Shown: positions 42,024 to 50,937 of the stretch, in pieces | Position numbering within the stretch: the first letter of the stretch is position 1 | How the letters are laid out: every line of letters starts with the position of its first letter | Source of the DNA: Methylobacterium isbiliense | Lineage (GTDB): Bacteria > Pseudomonadota > Alphaproteobacteria > Rhizobiales > Beijerinckiaceae | DNA length: 56,777 bases | Direction: 5' to 3' | Assembly: GCF_022179325.1 (NCBI RefSeq) | Contig: NZ_BPQQ01000070.1 | Location: 1-56,777 of the forward strand | Made by a program: the position numbers and the translations under genes | Notes under the pieces: generated by a model | What the model saw: only the letters and a program-made list of their open reading frames with translations | Told to the model about the DNA's origin: nothing | The model's database searches: none

Positions 42024-42880
42024 GCCACGGCCCGCCGGCCCGCGGGGGCGCCGAGCACCGGGGGGGCGCCGCGTGCCCCGGCCGGCTCGGGCGCTCCGGC
42101 CGGCACGGGCGGCGCCGCGGCGGCCCGATCGGTGAAGCGGATCACCTCCATGCGCCCGTCGTAATGCTCGACGATGGCGGTGCAGGATTCCACCCAGTCG
42201 CCCGTGTTGAGGTAGTGCAGTCCGTCGATGTCGCGGCTCGCCGCGTGGTGGATGTGGCCGCAGATCACCCCGTCGGCCCCGAGCCGCCGGGCCTCGGCGG
42301 CGAGCAGTTCCTCGAAGCGGCTGATGAAGTTGACGGCGTTCTTGACCCGGAGCTTGGCCCAGGCGGAGAGCGACCAGTAGGTCAGGCCGAGCCGGCGGCG
42401 CACCCGGTTGAGATGGGTGTTCACGAACAGGGCCGCCTCGTAGGCGCCGTCGCCCAGGAAGGCCAGCCACTTGGCGTGCCGCATCACGAGGTCGAACTGG
42501 TCGCCGTGGATGACGAGGTAGCGCCTCCCGTCCGCGGCCTCGTGCAGCACTTGGTCCTGCACCTCGATGCCGCCGAAATGCATGTCGAGGAAGTCGCGCA
42601 GGAACTCGTCGTGGTTGCCCGGCACGTAGATGAGGCGCGAGCCCTTGCGGACCTTGCGCAGCAGCTTCTGCACCACGTCGTTGTGGGCCTGCGGCCAGTA
42701 CCAGCCCGAGCGCAGCTTCCAGCCGTCGACGATGTCGCCGACGAGGTAGATCTCGTCGGCATCGACCTCGCGCAGGAAGTCGAGCAGCAGCTCGGCCTGG
42801 CAGCCCTTCGTGCCGAGATGGATGTCGGACAGGAAGAGCGTGCGCACGCGAAGCGCGTCGGCGTCGTCGGCCACGGGCAT
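42020..42880 (-). CDS. Metallophosphoesterase, PlcP/LpxH-like
   Basis: A 286-residue calcineurin-fold phosphoesterase. All metal-binding motifs are present: LSDIHLG (17-23), VGDIVDGW (47-54), PGNHDEF (87-93), IHGDQFD (124-130) and VICGHIHHA. Family members are often labelled UDP-2,3-diacylglucosamine diphosphatase, but the long RNAVNFIS-type insert region and the coupled glycosyltransferase fit the PlcP branch, which cleaves phosphatidylcholine and related lipids to diacylglycerol. AAGGAG abuts ATG 42880. A GTG six bases farther on (42874) has better spacing and may be the true start. The C-terminal 40 residues are an Ala/Pro tail. No clear Pho box was seen upstream. Confidence 0.85.
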   Translation of the reverse strand: MPVADDADALRVRTLFLSDIHLGTKGCQAELLLDFLREVDADEIYLVGDIVDGWKLRSGWYWPQAHNDVVQKLLRKVRKGSRLIYVPGNHDEFLRDFLDMHFGGIEVQDQVLHEAADGRRYLVIHGDQFDLVMRHAKWLAFLGDGAYEAALFVNTHLNRVRRRLGLTYWSLSAWAKLRVKNAVNFISRFEELLAAEARRLGADGVICGHIHHAASRDIDGLHYLNTGDWVESCTAIVEHYDGRMEVIRFTDRAAAAPPVPAGAPEPAGARGAPPVLGAPAGRRAVA

Positions 42881-43099
42881 CTCCTTGGCGTCGTCGCCCG
42901 CCAGCCAAACCTCATTCGCGTATCACTTTGATGACGCCGGCCGGATCGGCAGCCGGTCGTTAGGGGGCGGTTAATCGGAGCATGCGGATGCTGCAGGGCA
43001 GCATCTCGCCGGGGCCGCTGGCTCGGCCGTGGCGGGCGTGCTTGGTGCCTCTCCGGCGACCCGTCCGGGCCGTGTCCTCCCAGTCATCCGGCGCAGATC

Positions 43100-44083
43100 A
43101 TGCCAGCCCCCGGCGTTCTCACCCAGCGGCCCGCTCCCCGGGAGGGAGCGTGCGCGGCCTCGGCGGGCCGGCCGTATCTCGGCATCGGGCTCAAGGTCCT
43201 GTCGGCGCTGACCTTCACGCTGATGTCGGCGGGGGTGAAGAGCCTCGCGGACCGCTTCCCCACCGGCGAGATCGTCTTCTTCCGCTCGGCCTTCGCGATC
43301 CTGCCGCTGCTCCTCTGGCTCGGCTGGCAGGGCGGGGTGGCGGCGGCGGTGCGCACGCGCAACCTGCGCGGGCACGTGCTGCGCAGCATCATCGGGGCGG
43401 CCGGCATGTTCGCGGGCTTCGCCGGCCTGTCCTTCCTGCCGCTCTCGGACGCGGTGGCGATCGGCTACGCCTCGCCGCTCCTCGTGGTGGTGCTGGCCGC
43501 CCTGGTGCTGCGCGAGCGGGTGCAGGGCTACCGCTGGGCCGCCGTGGTGGTGGGCTTCGTCGGCGTGCTGATCATGCTGGCGCCCCATCTCGATCTCGGA
43601 TCGGGCGGGGCCTCGGGCTCGGTCGGCGTGCTGTTCGCGTGCCTGGCGGCGGTCTGCACGGCGGCGGCGACCATTCAGGTGCGGCGGCTGACCCAGACGG
43701 AGCGCACCGGCGCGATCGTGCTCTACTTCTTCCTGTTCACGGCGCTGCTCGGCCTGTCCACCCTGGTGCTGGGCTGGCGGATGCCGACGCTGCCCGAATT
43801 CGGCCTGTTCGTCCTCGTCGGCATCCTCGGCGGCATCGGCCAGATCCTGCTCACCGAGAGCTACCGCTACGGCGACGCCTCGCTGGTCGCGCCCTTCGAG
43901 TACACCACGATGCTGTGGTCGCTGCTGATCGGCTGGTTCGTGTTCGGGCAGCTGCCGCAGGCCGCGGTGGCGCTCGGGGGCGTGATCGTGGCGGCGGCGG
44001 GCGTGTTCACGGTCTGGCGCGAGCGCCGCCTCGTGCTGGAGCGCGCCCGGGAGGCGGCGGCCGGCGGCGCGCGGGCGGGCTGA
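43100..44083 (+). CDS. EamA/DMT-superfamily transporter
   Basis: A 327-residue, ten-helix drug/metabolite transporter with two EamA repeats. The first repeat is about 27-160 (YLGIGLKVLSALTFTLMSAG, then FFRSAFAILPLLLWLGW and SDAVAIGYASPLLVVVLAAL). The second is about 175-310 (VGVLFACLAAVCTAAATIQV, then ILTESYRYGDASLVAPFEYT). It resembles S-adenosylmethionine-uptake/RhaT-like permeases, but the substrate is unknown. The basic C-terminus is cytoplasmic. The start ATG 43100 has only a weak ribosome site. It is divergent from the PlcP-like gene; thiE follows after 142 bases. Confidence 0.88.
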   Translation: MPAPGVLTQRPAPREGACAASAGRPYLGIGLKVLSALTFTLMSAGVKSLADRFPTGEIVFFRSAFAILPLLLWLGWQGGVAAAVRTRNLRGHVLRSIIGAAGMFAGFAGLSFLPLSDAVAIGYASPLLVVVLAALVLRERVQGYRWAAVVVGFVGVLIMLAPHLDLGSGGASGSVGVLFACLAAVCTAAATIQVRRLTQTERTGAIVLYFFLFTALLGLSTLVLGWRMPTLPEFGLFVLVGILGGIGQILLTESYRYGDASLVAPFEYTTMLWSLLIGWFVFGQLPQAAVALGGVIVAAAGVFTVWRERRLVLERAREAAAGGARAG

Positions 44084-44225
44084 GCCCCAGGGATCCCGAA
44101 GGCCCTTCAACGCAGGCCCTTCCGGGGCGGGAGGCGGCGCCTCCTGCCTGTCGGTGCCCCTGTTGACGCCCGCGCGCGGGCGCGCTTACTCGGGGGCGCC
44201 GGACGGTCCGGCCCGGAGACCCCGC

Positions 44226-44927
44226 ATGCCCGTGGACACCTGCGCGACCGTGCCGGTCGACCTGCGGCTCTACGGCATCCTCGACATCGGCTTCAGCGGC
44301 CCCGACCCCGATCGCCTCGCCCGGATGGCGCGCGAGGCGGCCGCCGGCGGCTGCACCCTGCTGCAATACCGCGAGAAGAGCATCGCCAACGCCCGCGCGA
44401 GCGTGGCGCGGCTGCGGGCGATCCATGCGGCGCTCCGCGGCACCGGGGTGCCGCTCCTCGTCAACGACCGGGCGGACCTCGCGCTGGCGGCCGGCGTGGA
44501 GGGCGTGCATCTCGGCCAGGAGGACCTGCACCCGGCCGATGCGCGCCGGATCCTCGGCCCGACGGCGATCATCGGCCTCACCCTCAAGACCGGCGCGCAG
44601 GCCGACGAGCTCTACCGGCTGCCGGTGGACTACGCCTGCATCGGCGGCGTGTTCGCCACCACGAGCAAGGACAACCCGGACCCGCCGGTGGGCCTCGACG
44701 GGCTCGCCCGCATCGTCTTCCGGGGGCGGCTCGCCCGCGGGGCCGGCCTGCCGCTCGGGGCGATCGCCGGGATCGACCGCAGCAACGCAGCGGCGGCGAT
44801 CGGGGCTGGGGCGGACGGCGTCGCGCTGATCTCGGCCCTGTTCGGGGCGCCCGACGCGGTGGAGGCGCGGGCGCGCGACCTGCGCGGGGTGGTGGATGCG
44901 GCGCTGGCCGCCCGGGGGGCGGCGTGA
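44226..44927 (+). CDS. thiE: Thiamine-phosphate synthase
   Basis: A 233-residue TIM-barrel enzyme that joins the pyrimidine (HMP-PP) and thiazole phosphate moieties of thiamine. [20 protein letters not shown] carries the diphosphate-binding Lys/Arg. [20 protein letters not shown] and HLGQEDL follow, with [20 protein letters not shown] near the thiazole pocket and [13 protein letters not shown] at the end. All fit ThiE. GGAG upstream supports ATG 44226. The thiD start overlaps its stop by GTGA. No thiamine-pyrophosphate riboswitch was recognised in the 142-base leader. Confidence 0.94.
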   Translation: MPVDTCATVPVDLRLYGILDIGFSGPDPDRLARMAREAAAGGCTLLQYREKSIANARASVARLRAIHAALRGTGVPLLVNDRADLALAAGVEGVHLGQEDLHPADARRILGPTAIIGLTLKTGAQADELYRLPVDYACIGGVFATTSKDNPDPPVGLDGLARIVFRGRLARGAGLPLGAIAGIDRSNAAAAIGAGADGVALISALFGAPDAVEARARDLRGVVDAALAARGAA

Positions 44928-45727
44928 CCCCGATCGCCGTCACGATCGCGGGGTCGGATTCGGGCGGCGGCGCCGGCATCCAGGCCGACCTCAAGACCTT
45001 CTCGGCGCTCGGCGTCTACGGGGCGAGCGTGGTCACGGCGCTCACCGCCCAGAACACGCGCGGCGTCCAGGGCGTGCACGACGTGCCGCCGGACTTCGTG
45101 GCGCAGCAGATCGCCAGCGTCTTCACCGACCTCGCGGTGCGCGCCGTGAAGGTCGGGATGCTGTCGCGCGCCGCCACCATCGCGGCGGTGGCGGAGGGGC
45201 TCGCCGCCCACGCCCCGGGCCTGCCGCTGGTGCTCGATCCGGTGATGGTGGCGACGAGCGGCGACCGGCTGCTCGCCGACGCGGCGGTGGCGGCCCTGCG
45301 CGAGCGCCTGCTGCCGCGTGCCGGCGTCCTCACCCCGAACCTGCCGGAGGCCGCGGTGCTGCTCGGCGAGCCGGAGGCCCGCGACGAGGCCGCGATGCTG
45401 GCGCAGGGGCGCCGCCTCCTCGCGCTCGGGCCGGGGGCCGTGCTGATGAAGGGCGGGCATGCCGGCGGCCCCGAGAGCGTCGACCTGCTCGTCGGCCCGG
45501 GCGAGGCGGTGCTGCGCCTGCCCGGGCCGCGCCTCGCCACCCGCAACACCCACGGCACCGGCTGCACCCTGTCCTCGGCCCTCGCCGCCGGCCTCGCCCG
45601 CGGGATGCCCCTGGAGGAGGCGGCCCGCGCCGCGAAACACTACCTCGCGGCGGCGCTCGCCGCGTCCGAGCGGCTGACGATCGGGCACGGACACGGGCCG
45701 GTGCACCATTTCCACGCGGTGTGGTGA
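44924..45727 (+). CDS. thiD: Hydroxymethylpyrimidine/phosphomethylpyrimidine kinase
   Basis: A 267-residue ribokinase-fold kinase that phosphorylates HMP and HMP-P for thiamine synthesis. [20 protein letters not shown] at the N-terminus, [35 protein letters not shown], and the anion-hole/catalytic [20 protein letters not shown] are diagnostic. The GTG start lies inside the thiE stop codon region (GTGA), so the two are translationally coupled and produced together, as expected for consecutive steps. The C-terminus [13 protein letters not shown] is His-rich. Confidence 0.95.
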   Translation: MTPIAVTIAGSDSGGGAGIQADLKTFSALGVYGASVVTALTAQNTRGVQGVHDVPPDFVAQQIASVFTDLAVRAVKVGMLSRAATIAAVAEGLAAHAPGLPLVLDPVMVATSGDRLLADAAVAALRERLLPRAGVLTPNLPEAAVLLGEPEARDEAAMLAQGRRLLALGPGAVLMKGGHAGGPESVDLLVGPGEAVLRLPGPRLATRNTHGTGCTLSSALAAGLARGMPLEEAARAAKHYLAAALAASERLTIGHGHGPVHHFHAVW

Positions 45728-46031
45728 GGGCGCGGCGCTACCGCACGGAGATCATCGCGGCCTCCGATGCGCGCGGACGCAGCCCGTTCGCCCGATGGTT
45801 CGCAGGCCGCCCGGCAGATATCGGGCGTGCGCTCGGCGTCGCGGCCGATCGCCGACCCGCCGCGCCCCGACGACGAAACCGCCGCCGCGGCGGCCTTTCC
45901 GCTTGCCAGCCCGGGCCGATTGCGTTTGATGGAGCGTACGGTCGTTCGGAATGCGGAACGACGTGGCTTCATCCGAAACAGTGCGCGGGCGGGCGATGGG
46001 TGTCGAGCGGGGGCGTGAGCGGGCCAAGGAC
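45728..46031 (+). promoter_or_regulatory. Upstream region of the XRE-cupin gene with an inverted repeat
   Basis: A 304-base gap. GTCGTTC and GAACGAC (45941-45962) form a perfect 7-base inverted repeat with an eight-base spacer, about 70 bases before the chosen start. It is a candidate autoregulatory operator for the downstream helix-turn-helix protein. Nothing else is recognised. Confidence 0.4.
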
Positions 46032-46616
46032 ATGATGACCGGCGCGCAGGTGCTGTCGGGGCAGCTCGGCAAGACCATCCAGCGGCTGCGCAAGGCCTAC
46101 AACCTGTCGCTCTCGGAGCTGGCCGAGCAGTCCGGGGTGGCGAAGTCGATCATCAGCCAGATCGAGCGCAACGAGACCAACCCGACGCTGGCCACGATCT
46201 GGCGCCTGAGCCAGGCCCTCGACGTCTCGATCGAGCGGGTGCTGGCAACGGGCGACGAGGAACCGTTCATCGAGAAGTCGTCCCGGGCCGACACGCCGAT
46301 CCTGGTCTCCGACGACGGCCGCATGCGGCTTGCGATCATCGGCTGGATCAAGACCGTCGAGTGGCTGCAATGGTACGACCTGTCGGCCGAGCCGGGCGGC
46401 GAACTCGATTCGGATGCCCACCAGCGCGGCTCGGTCGAGTGCCTGTCGGTGCTGGAGGGCGAGTTCGAGGTCGACGTGGCCGGGGAGATCCAGCGCGCCA
46501 GGGCGGGCGAGACCCTGCGCTACCGCTGCGACCGGCCCCACACCGTGCGCTGCACCGGCACCGCGCCGGGGCGGGCCACGATGGTGGTGATCATGAAGGC
46601 GGCGGTGATGGAGTAG
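46032..46616 (+). CDS. XRE-type regulator with C-terminal cupin
   Basis: About 194 residues. The N-terminal helix-turn-helix is LGKTIQRLRKAYNLSLSELA followed by EQSGVAKSIISQIERNETNP and TLATIWRLSQALDVSIERVL. The C-terminal half is a cupin barrel (SDAHQRGSVECLSVLEGEFE, then GETLRYRCDRPHTVRCTG) that senses a small ligand. This HTH_3-cupin architecture usually represses or activates a nearby transporter or catabolic gene. Several in-frame ATGs exist (45951, 45996, 46032, 46035). AAGGA at 46026-46030 favours 46032/46035. The target is unknown; the inverted repeat at 45941-45962 suggests autoregulation. Confidence 0.88.
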   Translation: MMTGAQVLSGQLGKTIQRLRKAYNLSLSELAEQSGVAKSIISQIERNETNPTLATIWRLSQALDVSIERVLATGDEEPFIEKSSRADTPILVSDDGRMRLAIIGWIKTVEWLQWYDLSAEPGGELDSDAHQRGSVECLSVLEGEFEVDVAGEIQRARAGETLRYRCDRPHTVRCTGTAPGRATMVVIMKAAVME

Positions 46617-46629
46617 GGCGCTCCGCCCG

Positions 46630-47211
46630 TCACGCCGCCGCGCCGACCCAGCGCACGATGTCGGCGAGCACCGCCGACAGGGCCCGGTCGAGCCCGTTGG
46701 CGGCGCTCCCGGCATTGACCTCGGCCACCGGCACGCGGGCCTGGAACACCCGGGCGGCCACCACCGTGCCGGTGGCGTCGGCGACGAGCTTGGCCGAGAT
46801 GTCCACCACCGCCTCGCGCGAGCCCGCCGCGATGTCGAAGGCGCGGATCTCGGTCACGAGCAGCGTGTCGGCCGCGACCTTGTCGCCGGGGCGGCTCACC
46901 GAGCGCAGGCGCCCGGTATTCTCCAGGCTCTGAAGCAGGCGGGCCTGGATCAGGCGCGGCAGGCGGTCGGCCCATTGGCCGCCGCCCAGGAACGACAGGG
47001 AGCCCCCGGGCTCGCGCACGATGATGCGGTCGGCCTCGAAGGGCTGCAGCCCGACCGGCTCGGCGACCACCAGCGCGCGGCGCGCCGGGCCGCTGCGCGC
47101 CGCGCCCGGCAGGGCGGTGAGATCGAAGGTCGTCGGCACCGCGCCGCCGCAGGCCCCGAGGGCGAGGGCGAGGAGCGGGATGCCGGCGAGGAGGCGGGGA
47201 CGGGTCGGCAT
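46630..47211 (-). CDS. ABC-type transport auxiliary lipoprotein (PqiC-like) of the Mla operon
   Basis: A 193-residue lipoprotein: signal LLAGIPLLALALGAC with lipidated Cys21. The mature part shows the PqiC/DUF330 pattern: TTFDLTALPGAARSGPARRA, then LQPFEADRIIVREPGG, WADRLPRLIQARLLQSLENT and ADTLLVTEIRAFDI. In many alphaproteobacteria such a protein is the last gene of an MCE/Mla-type phospholipid transport operon and probably anchors the MCE ring at the outer membrane. Here it follows mlaD by 146 bases. The start at 47211 is chosen for the signal peptide; an upstream ATG at 47271 is possible. Confidence 0.85.
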   Translation of the reverse strand: MPTRPRLLAGIPLLALALGACGGAVPTTFDLTALPGAARSGPARRALVVAEPVGLQPFEADRIIVREPGGSLSFLGGGQWADRLPRLIQARLLQSLENTGRLRSVSRPGDKVAADTLLVTEIRAFDIAAGSREAVVDISAKLVADATGTVVAARVFQARVPVAEVNAGSAANGLDRALSAVLADIVRWVGAAA

Positions 47212-47357
47212 GCGGGATGCGGAGCGGGAGGCGCGAGACCCGGGCACGAGCCGGGAGATGAGCCAACACATAGGCCCCGAAGCTTGACGGGACATCCTCC
47301 GGGCGGCCCGCCCGGCGCCCGGCAGCGCACACCGTCTGGGGTTGCGGCGCAACAAAG

Positions 47358-48437
47358 CTAGCGCCCGTTGTATTCGGGCAACGTCGGCTTGCCGCCGAAG
47401 ATCACCTGCGAGGGGTCGCGCTCCAGGGTCCGGGCGGCGCTGTTGAGGCTGTTGAGGGTGCGCTGGCCTTCCGTCGAGAGGGTCTGCACCTCGCGCCGGC
47501 CGGCACCCGAGAGGCGGCCGAACTGGGTGGTGATGCTGGCGGTGCGCTTGTCGAGGTTCTCCGACATCGTCCGGAAGGCGCGGCCGGCCTCGCGGATCGA
47601 CACCGCCGCCTCGCGGATCTCCCCGAAGGTGCTCCTGCCCTCCTCGCCCGAGGCGGAGCCGAGGAAGCCTTCGGCGCCCTTGAGCACCGCGTCGATGCGG
47701 TCGGCGGAGGCGTTGAGCTTGGCGGCGAGCGCCCGCGCGTCGCGCAGGCCCGCCTCGATGTCGGGGGAGGCGGAGGCGAGCGCGGCGGAGAAGCGGTCGG
47801 CATTGTCGATCAGGCTGCCGAGCTTGCGCCCGTCCACGGCCTTGACCAGGGCGTCGAGGGCCGGCGCGCTGTCGCCGAGGGTCTTGGAGAAGCGCTCGAC
47901 GTTGGCGAGCGTCCGGTTGATCGCCCCCTCGTTGCCGGCCACCACGCGGTCGAGGCGCTGCAGCATGTCGTCGGCGCGCTGCGCGATCATGCGCGCGCTC
48001 TGCATCAGGTCCTGGATGTCGGAGGAATCGGCGAAGATCGTCGCCATCCGGTCCCCCTCCGGGGCCTTGAGGGCCGGCGCGTCGGCGCTGCCGCCGACGA
48101 GCGCGATCGAGGCGACGCCGGTGAGCATGGTCATGTCGAGGCGCGCCCGGGTGTCGGCGCGCAGAGGCGTGGTGCGCTCGACCTCGACCACCGCCATCAC
48201 CCGGCGCGGGTCCTGCGGCAGGAGCTGCACGTCCACCGCCTCGCCGACCCGGATGCCGTTGAAGGTCACCAGCGAGCCCTTGGCGAGGCCGCCGACGCCG
48301 CCCGAGAACACGATGCGCAGGGGCAGCCGGCCCTCGTTGGAGACGCTGCCGCGCATCCAGTAGGCGAACAGGAAGCCGGCCGCGATCACCGCGAGCGTGA
48401 AGGCCCCGATCAGCACGTTGTTGGCGCGGGTTTCCAT
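47358..48437 (-). CDS. mlaD: MCE-family substrate-binding protein MlaD
   Basis: A 359-residue protein anchored in the inner membrane by one helix (NVLIGAFTLAVIAAGFLFAY, about 7-26). A single MCE domain (about 38-115: PLRIVFSGGVGGLAKGSLVT, then FNGIRVGEAVDVQLLPQDPR) forms the hexameric ring that shuttles phospholipids. The remaining about 240 residues are long helices with heptad character (MIAQRADDMLQRLDRVVAGN, then LDKRTASITTQFGRLSGAG), probably a periplasmic needle. GAGAGGC upstream supports ATG 48437. It belongs with mlaF and mlaE upstream on the same strand. Confidence 0.93.
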   Translation of the reverse strand: METRANNVLIGAFTLAVIAAGFLFAYWMRGSVSNEGRLPLRIVFSGGVGGLAKGSLVTFNGIRVGEAVDVQLLPQDPRRVMAVVEVERTTPLRADTRARLDMTMLTGVASIALVGGSADAPALKAPEGDRMATIFADSSDIQDLMQSARMIAQRADDMLQRLDRVVAGNEGAINRTLANVERFSKTLGDSAPALDALVKAVDGRKLGSLIDNADRFSAALASASPDIEAGLRDARALAAKLNASADRIDAVLKGAEGFLGSASGEEGRSTFGEIREAAVSIREAGRAFRTMSENLDKRTASITTQFGRLSGAGRREVQTLSTEGQRTLNSLNSAARTLERDPSQVIFGGKPTLPEYNGR

Positions 48438-48627
48438 GCCTCTCAACCGGCTCCTCTGGCGGGGGGACGGCGGGTCGTCGCGCGCCGCAGGGGCGACCCG
48501 CGGCGGGACGTCCGGCCATCCGGCGAAGGGACCGATGCGGCGCCGGCATCGGGACGGGGCTGCGCGGCCCGGACCCAGGGGCCCTGCTTAACGGCCACGC
48601 TGCGCGCGGAGGGTGCGGCGGCGCACA
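48438..48627. other. Spacer between mlaF and mlaD
   Basis: 190 GC-rich bases within an otherwise tight operon. No gene or terminator is evident. A second promoter or leader for mlaD is possible. Confidence 0.3.
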
Positions 48628-49443
48628 TCATCGGGCGGCCGCCCGTGCCTCGCCGGGGACGATCGCCCGGGCGCGCTTGCCGTGGAAGTAGGAGCGCAGC
48701 CAGGGATGGTCGGAGGCGAGCATCTCCTCGATCGGGCCGTGCGCGATGATCTGGCCGTCGCCGAGCGCCGCGATGCGGTCGCAGGCGGTGTAGAGGCTGT
48801 CGAGGTCGTGCGTGACCATGAACACGGTGAGCCCCAGCGTGCGCTGGAGCGTGGCGACGAGTTCGTCGAACTCGCCCGCGCCGATCGGGTCGAGGCCCGA
48901 GGTCGGCTCGTCGAGGAAGAGCACCTCCGGGTCGAGGGCCAGCGCCCGGGCCAGCGCCGCGCGCTTGATCATGCCGCCGGAGAGTTCCGAGGGGAGCTTG
49001 TCGGCGGCGTCGGGTTTCAGGCAGACGAGTTCGATCTTGAGCCGGGCGAACTCGTCGAGCAGCCGCTCGGACAGGTTCAGGTGCTCGCGCATCGGCACCT
49101 GGATGTTCTGCTTGACGGTCAGCGCGGAGAAGAGCGCGCCCTGCTGGAACAGCACGCCCCAGCGCCGCTCGATCACCCGGCGGCGGGCCGGGGTGAGGGC
49201 ATCGACGTCCTCGCCGAAGACCTCGATGCTGCCGGCGCGCTTGGGCACGAGGCCGAGCAGCGTGCGGGTGAGCACCGACTTGCCCTGGCCCGAGGGGCCG
49301 ACGAAGCCCAGGATCTCGCCGCGCCGGATGTCGAGGTTCAGCCCCTTGAGGACCGTGCGGTCGCCGAAGCCGACCACGAGGTCGCGCACGCGGATGATCG
49401 CGTCGCGTCGCTCGGACGTCTGACCCTGGTTCTGGCCTGGCAC
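48628..49443 (-). CDS. mlaF: Mla-type ABC transporter ATP-binding protein
   Basis: A 271-residue ATPase that powers phospholipid movement between inner and outer membranes. Walker A GPSGQGKS (49-56), the signature LSGGMIKRAALARALAL (154-170), Walker B VLFLDEPTSGLD (174-185) and the switch histidine in FMVTHDLDSL are intact. The insert WGVLFQQGALFSALTVKQNI is typical of MlaF. It starts at GTG 49443, 12 bases after the mlaE stop, so the two are co-transcribed. The basic C-terminus is family-typical. Confidence 0.95.
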   Translation of the reverse strand: MPGQNQGQTSERRDAIIRVRDLVVGFGDRTVLKGLNLDIRRGEILGFVGPSGQGKSVLTRTLLGLVPKRAGSIEVFGEDVDALTPARRRVIERRWGVLFQQGALFSALTVKQNIQVPMREHLNLSERLLDEFARLKIELVCLKPDAADKLPSELSGGMIKRAALARALALDPEVLFLDEPTSGLDPIGAGEFDELVATLQRTLGLTVFMVTHDLDSLYTACDRIAALGDGQIIAHGPIEEMLASDHPWLRSYFHGKRARAIVPGEARAAAR

Positions 49444-49455
49444 GGGAAGCCGTCT

Positions 49456-50661
49456 CTACAGGTCGATGGCTGCGAAGAAGATGGCGAAGACGCCATCCAG
49501 CACGATGACCATGAAGATTGACTTGACGACTGAGGCGGTGACGTGGCGGCCGAGCGATTCCGCCGAGCCCTCCACGGCGAAGCCCTCGCTCGTCGCGATG
49601 ACGCCGATGATCAGGGCCATGAACGGGGCCTTGATGAGGCCGATGGCGGCGTGGCGGTAGGAGACCGCGGTCTGCAGCCGCGACAGGAAGGCGTCGATCG
49701 ACATGCCCCCGTAGAGGAGGGAGGTGAGCGCCCCGCCCGCCAGCGCCGCGAGGTCGGCCAGGAAGGCGAGGAGCGGCAGCGCCAGCATCAGGGCGAGGAT
49801 GCGCGGCACGATCAGGATCTCGATCGGGTCGAGGCCCATGACGCGCAGCGCGTCCACCTCCTCGCGCATGCGCATCGAGCCGATCTCGGCCGTGAAGGCC
49901 GAGCCCGAGCGGCCCGCCACCATGATGGCGGTGAGCAGCACCCCGAGTTCCCGCAGGGTCAGGATGCCGATCATGTTGACGACGTAGGACTGCGCCCCGA
50001 AGCGCTGCAGCTGGATGATGCCCTGCTGCGTCACGATGCAGCCGACCAGGAAGGCGATCAGCATGATGATCGGCGCGCCCCGGAAGGCGATCTGCTCCAT
50101 CTGGTTGACCAGGGCCGCGCCCCGGAAGGAGCGCGGGCGCGCCAGCACCCGCAGGCAGGCGGCGACGGTCTCGCCGAGGAAGCCGACCCAGGCCACGACC
50201 TCGCGCCCGAGCCGGCGCACGCCCGCGCCGAGGGCCGCGACGGCGTCCAGGGGGCCGGCGCGGCGGCGCGCGCCCGCCGGAGCGGTCTCCCGGTAGGCGA
50301 CCTCGCGCAGCAGGATGCGGTGCTCCGGGAGCGCGCCCGCGTAGTCCACGGCCCGGCCCGCGGCCTCGATCTCGGCCCGCGTGCGCTCCAGGACCCAGGC
50401 CCCGAGCGTGTCGAGGCGGGCGAGGCCCGACAGATCGATCTGCACCCGCCCGCCCTCGCGCGCCGCGCCCGCGATCTGCCCGGCCGCCGCCTCGACGGCG
50501 GGGGCGTGTGCGGCGACCCAGCGCCCCGACAGGCGCGCCTGCACGCCGTCGCGGAAGCGCACCAGGGTGGCGGAGGCGCTCTCGGGCAGGGTGCTCTCGG
50601 GCAGGGCGCCTGCGGGCAAGGCATCCTCGGGCACGAGCCGCACGCCGGACTCGGTCGACAC
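49456..50661 (-). CDS. mlaE: Mla permease with fused N-terminal STAS domain
   Basis: About 401 residues. Residues 30-120 form a STAS-like domain (ARLSGRWVAAHAPAVEAAAG, then VQIDLSGLARLDTLGAWVLE), the module that is a separate MlaB protein in Escherichia coli. The MlaE permease follows: ALVNQMEQIAFRGAPIIMLI, then TLRELGVLLTAIMVAGRSGS, FTAEIGSMRMREEVDALRVM and YGGMSIDAFLSRLQTAV. ATG 50676 has AAGG directly abutting; GTG 50661 with GGAGGG seven bases away looks better. It heads the operon mlaE-mlaF-mlaD-lipoprotein. Confidence 0.93.
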   Translation of the reverse strand: MSTESGVRLVPEDALPAGALPESTLPESASATLVRFRDGVQARLSGRWVAAHAPAVEAAAGQIAGAAREGGRVQIDLSGLARLDTLGAWVLERTRAEIEAAGRAVDYAGALPEHRILLREVAYRETAPAGARRRAGPLDAVAALGAGVRRLGREVVAWVGFLGETVAACLRVLARPRSFRGAALVNQMEQIAFRGAPIIMLIAFLVGCIVTQQGIIQLQRFGAQSYVVNMIGILTLRELGVLLTAIMVAGRSGSAFTAEIGSMRMREEVDALRVMGLDPIEILIVPRILALMLALPLLAFLADLAALAGGALTSLLYGGMSIDAFLSRLQTAVSYRHAAIGLIKAPFMALIIGVIATSEGFAVEGSAESLGRHVTASVVKSIFMVIVLDGVFAIFFAAIDL

Positions 50662-50937
50662 GGGCCGGCCCTCCATCCTTCGCGAAGCGTCCCTTGACGC
50701 GCGCTTATAGCGCCGGAGCCGGGCCGGCGGCAAACCCGCGGTCCCTCTCGCGTCGCGCACGCCGTCGAAGCGGACCGCAAGCCCTCGGCCCGCCGCTTGT
50801 TCCCGATACGGCCCCGGATCATACATGGTCCTGCCGGGCGGCGTCCGCAGGGGATAAGCTCTGCCGTAGGGCGTTTGCCGCTGGAACCCCGATACGGCGG
50901 TGGCGTCTAACGGACGTGGAAGAGCGGAGACACGACG
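50662..50937. other. Divergent promoter region between mlaE and the dCTP deaminase cassette
   Basis: 276 bases ahead of two divergent units. No inverted repeat or RNA gene was recognised. Confidence 0.35.

Noticed and set aside
42881-43099. Looked for a Pho box upstream of the PlcP-like gene
   Set aside because: Only a single CGTCATCAAAG-like stretch is seen, without a second direct repeat at the right spacing.
44084-44225. Looked for a thiamine-pyrophosphate riboswitch upstream of thiE
   Set aside because: The conserved CUGAGA and downstream core elements are not present; only generic GC hairpins such as GGAGGC-GGC-GCCTCC.
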